A DNA stretch of 7,399 nt from an uncultured bacterium (lineage in GTDB: Bacteria > Planctomycetota > UBA1135 > UBA2386), in contig CALKYL010000048.1 in NCBI GenBank assembly GCA_938003515.1, positions 1 to 7,399 of the forward strand, in the 5' to 3' direction. The position numbers and the translations under genes are program-made. The notes under the pieces were generated by a model that saw nothing but the letters and a program-made list of their open reading frames with translations, did not search any database and was not told where the DNA came from. Of this stretch, positions 1 through 7,082 are shown piece by piece. The stretch's first letter is position 1; each line of letters opens with the position of its first letter.

Positions 1-411
<411 letters not shown>

Positions 412-416
412 GCCGC

Positions 417-449
417 GGTCGGCACGCGCCTTGCACCCGCGCTGCGACC
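417..449 (+). terminator. Weak hairpin after the ABC-F gene
   Basis: Six bases after the TAG stop, GGTCG (417-421) can pair with CGACC (445-449). An inner CGCG/CGCG stem is separated from it by a 3x3 internal loop, with a 9-base apical loop. There is no T-run behind it. In DNA this GC-rich such hairpins arise by chance, so this is only a candidate transcription end. Confidence 0.2.
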
Positions 450-476
450 GGAGCGGACCCGCACGTCCCGACGGCC

Positions 477-485
477 GGCTACGCT
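477..485 (+). promoter_or_regulatory. Possible -10 box (GGCTACGCT) upstream of the repeat protein
   Basis: TACGCT (480-485) fits TANNNT and its GGC context matches GGCTACCCT at 3148-3156 before the sulfatase gene. No -35 hexamer is seen at the usual 16-18 base spacing. It would give a leader of about 59 bases before the ATG at 551. The remainder of the 412-550 gap shows nothing else I can support. Confidence 0.2.
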
Positions 486-550
486 GACGTCGCGTCCCGC
501 GTCGCGCCCGGCCGGCACCGCTCCTTTCCCGTAACGACAACGTCTGCCTC

Positions 551-3136
551 ATGGCCCTCTCGCCGACCGGTCCGTTCGCCGCGCTGCTCCTCGCCGCAGC
601 GCTGCCCTCGCAGCAGCTGTTCGCCGAGCTGCGCCGCGCCCACCTGCCCGCTCCGCTCGACGAGGTCTGGGCGCTGGCGACGATCGACGTCGACGGCGAC
701 GGCGATCGCGACCTGCTCGTCGGCCGTTTCGCCGAGCCGAGCGCGGTCTGGCGCAACGACGGCTTCGGCACGTTCACCGCGGGTCCGGCCGGCTCGCTGG
801 TGCGCAGCGAACAGACGACGGGCTTCGCGGTCGGCGACGTGAACGGCGACGGGCTCGAGGACGTCGTCTGGGCGACGAACAGCGGCCCGTTCCTGCTGCT
901 CAACAACAACGGCACGCTCTTCGACGCGCCGGCCGGCTTCCTGTCGGCGCCTGCTGCGGGCGCTTCCGCCGTCGCGCTCTTCGACGTCGACGGCGACCTG
1001 GACCTGGACCTCGTGTTCGCGGACGGCATCGGCTTCGGCAGCAGCGAACGCCTGTTCGTCAACGACGGCACCGGTCGCTTCTCCGAGGCCACCGCGCAGT
1101 GGCTCGGCGCCGTCGGCGGCAGCGGCCAGGGCGCCAACCAGCTGCTCCCTTTCGACTGCGACGGCGACGGCGACCTCGACCTGCTCGTCGGCTCGTGGAA
1201 CGCGCCACCGAGGCTCCTGCGCAATCAGGGCACGACGTTCGCGACCGCGCCGCTGCCGACGACCGCGCCGCGGTCGTTCGCGCTCGTCGCGGGTGACGTC
1301 GACGGCGACGGCGACCAGGACGTCGTCGTCGGCAGCCAGTCTTCGAACCCGACCCTGCGGCAGGACCGGCTCTGGCGCAACGACGGCACCGGCGCCTTCG
1401 TCGACGTGACGGCGACGTCGATGCCGTCGCTCGACAACTGGACCAGCAGCCTGCACCTGAGCGACGTCGACGGTGACGGCGACCTCGACCTGCTCGTCGG
1501 TCACGTGCGCACGATGCTGTTCGGCAACCGGCTCGGGCACTCGCTGTTGCGGAACGACGGCGCGGGCGTGTTCTCCGACGCGTCGGCGACGCTGCCCGAC
1601 AACGACACGGTGGCGACGTCGTCCGTCGTCGCCGACGTCGACGGGGACGGCGACGACGACTACGTGTTCTCCACGTTCTATCGCCAGCGGCTCTACTGGA
1701 ACGACGGCGGCACCTTCGCCGACGTCGAGGGCTCGGCGGTTCCGTATCGGACCGCGGTCAGCAACGGCGTCGCGGCCGGCGACCTCGACGGCGACGGCAC
1801 GCCGGACCTGGTCGTGGCGGGCCAGAACTTCTCGATCCTCGGCGGCCGCACGTCCTTGCTCTGGAACGACGGCGCCGGCCGTTTCGCCGCCCGCGCGAGC
1901 AACCCGGTCTGGCCGAACGGTCTCTACGCGAGCGTCGCGCTCGGCGACTTCGACGCGGACGGCGACCTCGACGTCTGCTTCGGCCTGTCCGGCGGCGCGC
2001 AGAACCGCCTGTTCCGCAACGACGGCAGCGGCGTGTTCACCGACGTGACCGCGACCGCGCTGCCGGCGGCGATCGGCTCGACGTTCGCCGTGCTGGTGCT
2101 CGATCGGGACGGCGACGGCGACCTCGACCTGCTGTTCGGCGACGCCAACGGCGCCCGCCTGCTGGACAACGACGGCGCCGGCCAGTTCGCCGACGTCAGC
2201 GCCGCGGCGCTGCCGCCGAACGCCTTCGCGAGCCCGCGCGCCGTCGGCGACGTCGACGGCGACGGCGACCCCGACGTCGTCGCGGTCGCCACCGGCGGAT
2301 CGGGGCCGAACCAGCTCTGGCGCAACGCGGGCGGCGTCTTCACCGTCGCATCCGGCGCGCTGCCGCCGACCGCGCACGCCTCGATCGCGGCCGCGTTCGC
2401 CGACCTGGACGGCGACGGCGACCTCGACCTGCTCGTCGGCAACGTCGCGTCTCCGCCGCTCGACCCGCGCAGCTGGCTGTATCGCAACGACGGCTCCGGC
2501 TCCTTCCTGTCGGCGCCGATCCCGCTCGGCAGCCTCGACGTGCGGGCCATCGCGGCCGGCGACCTGGAGGGCGACGGCGACGTCGACTTCGTGCTCGGCG
2601 GATACGACGTCGCGCCGCGGCTGTTCGAGAACCTCGGCGGCGGCTTCTTCGTCAGCCAGGCCGCGGCGCTGCCGGCCGACGCACGCAGCACGAACGCGAT
2701 GGTGTTCGTCGACGTCGACGGCGACGCGGACCTCGACCTGATCGAAGCCGACGCGGGCCCCGACCGGGTGCTCGCCAACCTGCACCGCCACCAGCGGAAC
2801 CTGCAGCTGCTCGTGCCCGGCAGCGCGGCGGCCTTCGAGGTCACCGCGATCGGCGGCCCGGCGGGCGCGGTGCCGTTCGCGCTGCCCGTGCTCGGCCTGC
2901 CGCCGGCCACGCCCGGTGCCGTCGCGACGCCGTTCGGCCCGCTGCGTCTCGACTTGGCGACGCTGGTGCCGCTCGCGGTGCTCCCGCTGCCGCCGAGCCA
3001 GCCGAGCGCCGTGTGGACGCTGCCGTCGACTCCGAGCCTCAGCGGCTTCGTCCTGGGCGCGCAGGCGCTGGTCGCGCACGAGCTGTCGTCGTCGGCCTGG
3101 CGGTTGTCGGGAGTCGTGTTCGAAGCGATCCGCTGA
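551..3136 (+). CDS. Exported VCBS/FG-GAP repeat protein with 14 calcium-type loops
   Basis: The 861-residue protein opens with a hydrophobic stretch (about residues 8-18, AALLLAAALPS nearby) that looks like a signal peptide, although its n-region lacks basic residues. Residues 46-730 carry 14 DxDGDGDxD-type loops, with first Asp at 46, 96, 145, 202, 249, 305, 362, 411, 466, 518, 567, 618, 671 and 721, a period of 47-57 residues. Between loops a LWRNDGxGxF-like strand recurs. This is the VCBS/FG-GAP pattern, in which Asp-rich loops bind calcium in blades of a beta-propeller, usually outside the cell. Some loops are degenerate: 3 (DVDGDLDLD), 9 (DFDADGDLD), 13 (DLEGDGDVD) and 14 (DVDGDADLD). 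Residues about 750-861 form a different, Asp-loop-free, Pro/Ala/Leu-rich beta-like domain. ATG 551 is the first start codon seen in frame in the bases checked upstream, and it gives the signal peptide; no good ribosome binding site precedes it. Ligand and function are unknown. The sulfatase-esterase gene follows after 26 bases. Confidence 0.88.
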   Translation: MALSPTGPFAALLLAAALPSQQLFAELRRAHLPAPLDEVWALATIDVDGDGDRDLLVGRFAEPSAVWRNDGFGTFTAGPAGSLVRSEQTTGFAVGDVNGDGLEDVVWATNSGPFLLLNNNGTLFDAPAGFLSAPAAGASAVALFDVDGDLDLDLVFADGIGFGSSERLFVNDGTGRFSEATAQWLGAVGGSGQGANQLLPFDCDGDGDLDLLVGSWNAPPRLLRNQGTTFATAPLPTTAPRSFALVAGDVDGDGDQDVVVGSQSSNPTLRQDRLWRNDGTGAFVDVTATSMPSLDNWTSSLHLSDVDGDGDLDLLVGHVRTMLFGNRLGHSLLRNDGAGVFSDASATLPDNDTVATSSVVADVDGDGDDDYVFSTFYRQRLYWNDGGTFADVEGSAVPYRTAVSNGVAAGDLDGDGTPDLVVAGQNFSILGGRTSLLWNDGAGRFAARASNPVWPNGLYASVALGDFDADGDLDVCFGLSGGAQNRLFRNDGSGVFTDVTATALPAAIGSTFAVLVLDRDGDGDLDLLFGDANGARLLDNDGAGQFADVSAAALPPNAFASPRAVGDVDGDGDPDVVAVATGGSGPNQLWRNAGGVFTVASGALPPTAHASIAAAFADLDGDGDLDLLVGNVASPPLDPRSWLYRNDGSGSFLSAPIPLGSLDVRAIAAGDLEGDGDVDFVLGGYDVAPRLFENLGGGFFVSQAAALPADARSTNAMVFVDVDGDADLDLIEADAGPDRVLANLHRHQRNLQLLVPGSAAAFEVTAIGGPAGAVPFALPVLGLPPATPGAVATPFGPLRLDLATLVPLAVLPLPPSQPSAVWTLPSTPSLSGFVLGAQALVAHELSSSAWRLSGVVFEAIR
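686..2737 (+). repeat. 14 imperfect in-gene repeats coding for Asp-rich loops
   Basis: The Asp-loop coding unit (GACGTCGACGGCGACGGCGA and variants) recurs every 141-171 bases. Most of the similarity is in the loop core, and flanks diverge, so this is an old protein repeat. A 32-base stretch is nevertheless identical at 1160-1191 and 2408-2439, and differs by one base at 1469-1500. Confidence 0.85.
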
Positions 3137-3150
3137 CCGACGGCGTCGGC

Positions 3151-3156
3151 TACCCT
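3151..3156 (+). promoter_or_regulatory. Candidate -10 box TACCCT placed for a leaderless start
   Basis: TACCCT lies in the 26-base gap between the repeat protein and the sulfatase gene, with exactly 6 bases (CGCGGC) between it and the ATG at 3163. That spacing would put the transcription start at or next to the A of the ATG. The same arrangement occurs at 7071-7076. No convincing -35 element or Shine-Dalgarno sequence is present. The gene could equally be read through from the gene upstream. Confidence 0.4.
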
Positions 3157-3162
3157 CGCGGC

Positions 3163-5823
3163 ATGGTGCCGACCCTGCGCTGGCTGCTCGCGGCCCTCTG
3201 TGTGGTGTCACTGCTCCAGCCGCGCCCCCCGGCGCAGGGAGGACAGACGCCGCGCCGGCCCAACATCCTGTTCGCGATGGCCGACGACTGGGGCTGGCCA
3301 CACGCCGGCGCGCTCGGCGACCGCGTCGTCGCGACGGCGACCTTCGACCGCCTCGCCCGCGAGGGCGTGCTGTTCGACCACGCGTGGGTCTCGAGCCCGT
3401 CGTGCACGCCGTCGCGCAACGCCGTGCTCACGGGGCAGCAGTTCTGGCGGCTCGGCGAGGGCGCCAACCTGCACAGCACGCTCGACGTCGCGCACCCGAA
3501 CTTCATGTCGCTGCTGCGCCTCGCCGGCTACGAGATCGGGCACTGGCGCAAGGCGTGGGGGCCCGGCGACGCCGGCGCCGGCGGCTACGAAGGCCACCCG
3601 TGCGGACCCGGCGGCACGTTCGAGCGCTTCCTCGCCGGACGCGACCCGCAGAAGCCCTTCTGCTTCTGGTTCGGCACCTCCGATCCGCACCGCGGCTACG
3701 AAGAGGGCAGCGGCCACGCGAGCGGCATCGACCTCGCGGCGATCGAGCTGCCGGCGTGCTGGCCCGATCGCGCCGAGGTGCGCTCCGACGTGGCCGACTA
3801 CTACCACGAGGTCGCGCGGTGGGATCGAGACGTCGGCACGGCCCTCGAGCTGCTCGAGCGCGACGGCTTGCTCGACGACACGATCGTCGTCGTGACCGGC
3901 GACCACGGCATGCCGTTCCCGCGCGGCAAGGGCAACCTGTACGACCTCGGCGCGCGCGTGCCGCTGGTGGTGCGCTGGGCGCGCATCGACCGGCCCGGCC
4001 GCACCGAGTCGGCGTTCGTCTCGCTGACCGACCTCGCGCCGACGTTCCTCGAGGCCGCGGGCGTGCCGGTTCCCGACGCGATGACCGGCCGGAGCCTGCT
4101 GCCGCTCCTCGTCGCGATGGAGGCGTGCCCGCCCGCGGAGCGCGACGGCGTCGTGTTCGGGCGCGAACGCCACACGCCGGCGCAGGCGATGCCGTCGCTC
4201 GCCGGCTACCCGTCGCGCGCGATCCGCACCGCCGACTGGCTGCTGATCCTCAACCTCGAGCCGGAGCGCTGGCCGGCCGGCGTGCCCGAGGGCGCCACGC
4301 ACCCGGCCGGGCGGCTCACCGACTGCGACGACGGCCCGACCAAGCGGCTGTTGATGGCCGGCCGCGACGACCCGGAGCTCCTGCACTTCCACCGGCTGTG
4401 CTTCGGCCGGCGCCCGGCCGTCGAGCTGTACGACTGCGGCGCCGACCCGTGGCAGGTGCACGACCTCGCGGCCGATCCCGCGCACGCGGCCACCGTCGCT
4501 TCGCTGCGCGAACGCCTCGTCGCGCACCTCGCCGCGACCGGGGACCCGCGCTTCACGGACGCCCCGGTGCGCTTCGACGACCATCCCTACCGGGCGAAGT
4601 ACCTCGAGCGGCACCTCGCGCAGCATCGGGAGCGCGCGCGGGCGCAGCCGCGCGCCGACCGGCTGCGCGTCTACGTGCTCGCGGGCCAGTCGAACATGCA
4701 GGGCCACGCCCGGGTCGAGACGTTCGGCTACCTCGCCGACGATCCGGCGACCGCGCCGCTGCTCGCGAAGATGCAGCAGCCCGACGGCACCCCGCGCGTG
4801 ATCGACGGGGTGTGGATCTCGTACCTGACGCAGGGCAAGGACGGCGACGAAGCGGTCACCGGCCGGCTGACGGCCGGGTTCGGGGCGCGCCGCGACCCCG
4901 CGCGCAGCGACGGCAAGATCGGGCCCGAGCTGGCGTTCGGCATCCGCGTCGCCGAAGCAGGCGGCGGTCCGGTGCTCCTGATCAAGACCGCGTGGGGCGG
5001 CAAGTCGCTGCACACGGACTTCCGTCCGCCGTCCGCCGGTCCGTCGGTGCACTCGGCGGCGCAGCTGGCGCAGCTCGAGCAGCGGGGCGCCGACGTCGAG
5101 GCGGCGAAGGCCGCGCGCACGGCGGCGACCGGTCGCTACTACCGCGCGATGATCGAGCACGTGCGCCGCGTGCTCGCCGATCCCGCCGCGGTGTGCCCCG
5201 ACTACGACCCGTCCGCCGGCTACGAGCTCTGCGGCTTCGTCTGGTTCCAGGGCTGGAACGACATGGTCGACCGCGGCGAGTACCCCGAACGGGACCGGCC
5301 GGGCGGCTACGACGCCTACACCGAGTGCCTCGCGCACCTGATCCGCGACGTGCGCCGGGATCTCGAGACGCCCGGGCTGCCGTTCGTGATCGGCGTCATG
5401 GGCGTCGGCGGGCCGATCGAGGGCGAGCCCGAGGGCGTGCGCCGCGTGCACGCGAACTTCCGCGCGGCGATGGCGCGACCGGCCGCGATGCACGGGTTCC
5501 GCGGCAGCGTCGTCGCGGTCGAGACGGCGCCGTTCTGGCCGATGGAGCTGCAGGCGATCGCAGACCGGCGCGCCGAGGTCGACGGCTTCGCGCGGCGCCT
5601 CAGGCGCGACAACGAAGAGGCGCCCGAAGGAGAGCGGCTGACGAAGGCCCGACTCGACGCGCGCATCGAGCAGTTCCGCCGCGAGACGCTGACCGACGAG
5701 CAGGAGGCGACGTGGCGCCGCGGCGCGTCGAACGCCGCCTACCACTACTTCGGCTGTGCCAGGACCATGGCCGGCATCGGCGCGGCCTTCGCGGACGCGG
5801 TGCTGCGGCTAGAGCCGCGCTGA
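3163..5823 (+). CDS. Exported sulfatase (S1_8/SGSH-like) fused to a SASA-type acetylesterase-like domain
   Basis: This 886-residue protein has a likely signal peptide (LLAALCVVSLL, cleavage near residues 25-28). Residues about 31-460 are a type I sulfatase: metal-site Asp41-Asp42 (ADDWGW), CTPSR at 81-85 whose Cys81 should become formylglycine, SDPH at 173-176, GDHG at 246-249 followed by PFPRGKGNLYDLG with Lys256. The WPHAGALGD and LRLAGYEIGHWRKAWGPG stretches resemble heparan N-sulfatase-like (S1_8) enzymes. After a charged linker (about 462-500), residues 501-886 resemble SASA/sialate-O-acetylesterase proteins (SGNH fold): AGQSNMQGH with probable nucleophile Ser510, GKIGPELAFG (585-593), FVWFQGWND (692-700), VVAVETAPFW (783-792) and AYHYFGCARTMAGIGAAFADA (859-879). 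Each half is near normal family length, so this is a true two-enzyme fusion without an internal signal peptide. It probably removes sulfate and O-acyl groups from an extracellular or periplasmic glycan; the substrate is unknown. ATG 3163 is preferred over in-frame GTG 3013 because the signal peptide begins there and the longer form would overlap the gene upstream. Formylglycine formation needs a maturase not found here. Confidence 0.93.
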   Translation: MVPTLRWLLAALCVVSLLQPRPPAQGGQTPRRPNILFAMADDWGWPHAGALGDRVVATATFDRLAREGVLFDHAWVSSPSCTPSRNAVLTGQQFWRLGEGANLHSTLDVAHPNFMSLLRLAGYEIGHWRKAWGPGDAGAGGYEGHPCGPGGTFERFLAGRDPQKPFCFWFGTSDPHRGYEEGSGHASGIDLAAIELPACWPDRAEVRSDVADYYHEVARWDRDVGTALELLERDGLLDDTIVVVTGDHGMPFPRGKGNLYDLGARVPLVVRWARIDRPGRTESAFVSLTDLAPTFLEAAGVPVPDAMTGRSLLPLLVAMEACPPAERDGVVFGRERHTPAQAMPSLAGYPSRAIRTADWLLILNLEPERWPAGVPEGATHPAGRLTDCDDGPTKRLLMAGRDDPELLHFHRLCFGRRPAVELYDCGADPWQVHDLAADPAHAATVASLRERLVAHLAATGDPRFTDAPVRFDDHPYRAKYLERHLAQHRERARAQPRADRLRVYVLAGQSNMQGHARVETFGYLADDPATAPLLAKMQQPDGTPRVIDGVWISYLTQGKDGDEAVTGRLTAGFGARRDPARSDGKIGPELAFGIRVAEAGGGPVLLIKTAWGGKSLHTDFRPPSAGPSVHSAAQLAQLEQRGADVEAAKAARTAATGRYYRAMIEHVRRVLADPAAVCPDYDPSAGYELCGFVWFQGWNDMVDRGEYPERDRPGGYDAYTECLAHLIRDVRRDLETPGLPFVIGVMGVGGPIEGEPEGVRRVHANFRAAMARPAAMHGFRGSVVAVETAPFWPMELQAIADRRAEVDGFARRLRRDNEEAPEGERLTKARLDARIEQFRRETLTDEQEATWRRGASNAAYHYFGCARTMAGIGAAFADAVLRLEPR

Positions 5824-5829
5824 ACGGCG

Positions 5830-5855
5830 CGCGGCGCCGCCGCCGCGGCGCCGCG
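5830..5855 (+). terminator. Perfect 11-bp hairpin after the sulfatase-esterase gene
   Basis: CGCGGCGCCGC (5830-5840), a CGCC loop (5841-5844) and GCGGCGCCGCG (5845-5855) form a perfect stem-loop starting six bases after the TGA stop. Its place fits a transcription terminator, but no T-run follows (only TCTT at 5867-5870). The 10-base arm GCGGCGCCGC is also its own reverse complement, so the two arms are a direct repeat as well. Confidence 0.45.
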
Positions 5856-6017
5856 ATGCGCCCTGGTCTTGACCGCCTGGCAGCGCGTTCGCCGTCCCGT
5901 GCGGTGGCGCGTCGTGCCGATCGGGCAGCAGGGTCGCGAGCGGCGCTTCGAGCAGCCGATGCGCGTGCCGTTCGACCGCGGCCGCTGCCCGCGCTGGAGT
6001 CGGGCCGCCGGGTTGCC
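5856..6017. other. Intergenic stretch with no recognised gene
   Basis: Most of the gap between the sulfatase-esterase gene (stop 5823) and the dehydrogenase gene (start 6043) lies here. Open frames cross it on both strands, but their translations are Arg/Ala/Pro-rich and show no motif, as expected from random GC-rich sequence. I see no RNA gene or clear regulatory repeat in it. Confidence 0.5.
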
Positions 6018-6023
6018 TAGCAT
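6018..6023 (+). promoter_or_regulatory. Possible -10 box TAGCAT before the dehydrogenase gene
   Basis: TAGCAT fits TANNNT. If it works as a -10, transcription would start near 6030 and leave a leader of about 13 bases before the ATG at 6043. Its last two bases are part of the alternative ATG at 6022, so if it is used the shorter start at 6043 must be the real one. No -35 is evident. Confidence 0.25.
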
Positions 6024-6042
6024 GCCTCGCTCCGCCCGACCC

Positions 6043-7044
6043 ATGAGCAACCCAGTCCGCGTCGTCTCGTTCGGCCTCGGCCCCATCGGCATGGCGGCCG
6101 CCCGGCTCGCGCTGCAGAAGTCGACGCTGCAGCTCGTCGGCGCCGTCGACGTCGACCCGGCCAAGGTCGGCAAGGACCTCGGCGACCTGCTGGAGCTCGG
6201 CCGCACGACCGGCATCCAGGTCGAGGCCGACGCCAAGAAGGCGCTCGACCGGCTGAAGCCCGACGCGGTGCTGCACTGCACGTCGAGCTTCCTGCCCGCG
6301 ATCAAGGACCAGCTGCTGACCCTGGCCGAGCGCGGCATCGACGTCGTGTCGTCGACCGAGGAGCTGCTGGTGCCCGACCACCAGCACCCGGAGCTCGCCG
6401 CGGAGCTCGACGCCGCCGCCAAGGCCGGCGGCGCCACGATCCTGGGCACCGGCGTCAACCCCGGCTACGCCATGGACTTCCTGGCGGTGATCGCGTCGGC
6501 GGTGGCGTTCGACGTGCAGGCCGTCAAGTGCGTGCGCGTGGTCGACGCCGCGACCCGGCGGCAGCCGCTGCAGAAGAAGGTCGGCGCCGGCCTGACCAAG
6601 TCGGAGTTCCACAAGCAGCTCGACACGGGCAAGTTCGGCCACATCGGGATGCGCGAGTCGGTCGCGCTGGTCGCCCGCGGGCTCGGCTTCGCCGTCGACC
6701 GCATCGAGCACACGGTCGAGCCGGTGCTCGCGCCCGAGGACCACAAGACGCCGTTCCTGGTCGTCAAGGAGGGCGAGGTCGCGGGCATCCGGAACCACGG
6801 CTTCGGTTACATCGGCAAGCGCACCGTCGTGCACCTCGACCTGGCGATGTACGTCGGCGCCCCGGACCCGCACGACACGGTCGAGCTCGAGAGCGTGCCG
6901 CCGATCCAGCTGCGCTTCCCCGAGGGCATCCCCGGCGACCAGGCGACGGCGGCGATCCTGGTCAACAACGTGCACGGCGTCGTCGCGTCCCGGCCCGGGC
7001 TCGTGACCGTGCTGGACGTGCCGGTGCCGCGGGTCGCGCGCTGA
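6043..7044 (+). CDS. DapB-like NAD(P)-dependent dehydrogenase, 2,4-diaminopentanoate dehydrogenase family
   Basis: The 333-residue cytoplasmic protein begins with a Rossmann fold: RVVSFGLGPIG with the dinucleotide-binding GLGPIG at 11-16, and Asp36 at the end of the second strand (VGAVDVDP), which often favours NAD over NADP. VGKDLGDLLELG (42-53), CTSSFLP (79-85), STEELLVPD (104-112), GTGVNPGY (135-142), KFGHIGMRES (197-206), GIRNHGFGY (248-256) and the C-terminal DVPVPR (325-330) follow the order seen in clostridial 2,4-diaminopentanoate dehydrogenases, which deaminate 2,4-diaminopentanoate in ornithine fermentation. Length also fits that family. No other ornithine-degradation gene is nearby, so the substrate here may differ; oxidative deamination or imine reduction of an amino acid derivative is the cautious reading. 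ATG 6043 places the Rossmann motif at the usual distance; ATG 6022 would add seven residues (MPRSARP). No clear Shine-Dalgarno sequence is seen. It sits 219 bases after the sulfatase gene and is probably a separate transcription unit. Confidence 0.85.
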   Translation: MSNPVRVVSFGLGPIGMAAARLALQKSTLQLVGAVDVDPAKVGKDLGDLLELGRTTGIQVEADAKKALDRLKPDAVLHCTSSFLPAIKDQLLTLAERGIDVVSSTEELLVPDHQHPELAAELDAAAKAGGATILGTGVNPGYAMDFLAVIASAVAFDVQAVKCVRVVDAATRRQPLQKKVGAGLTKSEFHKQLDTGKFGHIGMRESVALVARGLGFAVDRIEHTVEPVLAPEDHKTPFLVVKEGEVAGIRNHGFGYIGKRTVVHLDLAMYVGAPDPHDTVELESVPPIQLRFPEGIPGDQATAAILVNNVHGVVASRPGLVTVLDVPVPRVAR

Positions 7045-7070
7045 CGGCGGGCCTCGGCGGCGCTTTCGCC

Positions 7071-7076
7071 TATACT
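7071..7076 (+). promoter_or_regulatory. Near-consensus -10 box TATACT placed for a leaderless start
   Basis: TATACT, close to the TATAAT consensus, stands out in GC-rich sequence between the dehydrogenase stop (7044) and the ATG at 7083. Exactly six bases (GCGGCG) separate it from that ATG, so transcription should begin at or beside the start codon. There is no recognisable -35 at 16-18 bases and no Shine-Dalgarno sequence. Confidence 0.5.
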
Positions 7077-7082
7077 GCGGCG

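Noticed and set aside
686..2737. Regular repeats as a CRISPR array
   Set aside because: The period is 141-171 bases, the repeats are imperfect and in frame, and they encode Asp-rich loops of one protein.
3013..3162. Longer GTG start for the sulfatase-esterase
   Set aside because: It would add 50 Arg/Ala/Gly-rich residues before the signal peptide and overlap the upstream gene by more than 120 bases.
479..3301. Long open frame on the - strand (940 codons) opposite the repeat protein gene
   Set aside because: It mirrors the repeated GAC-GGC-GAC codons and yields Val/Ala/Arg/Asp-rich low-complexity sequence. The + strand has a signal peptide and recognisable motifs; GC-rich DNA rarely forms stop codons in other frames.
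3208..5745. Long open frame on the - strand (845 codons) opposite the sulfatase-esterase gene
   Set aside because: No motif is recognisable and its composition is Arg/Ala/Val-rich. It is a shadow of the + strand gene, which carries clear catalytic motifs.
5869..5874. TTGACC as a -35 element
   Set aside because: No TANNNT box follows at 16-18 bases, so it has no partner.
2916..6020. Open frame of 1034 codons on the + strand in another frame
   Set aside because: It spans the end of one good gene, a whole second gene and an intergenic region, and is Arg/Ala/Pro-rich throughout.
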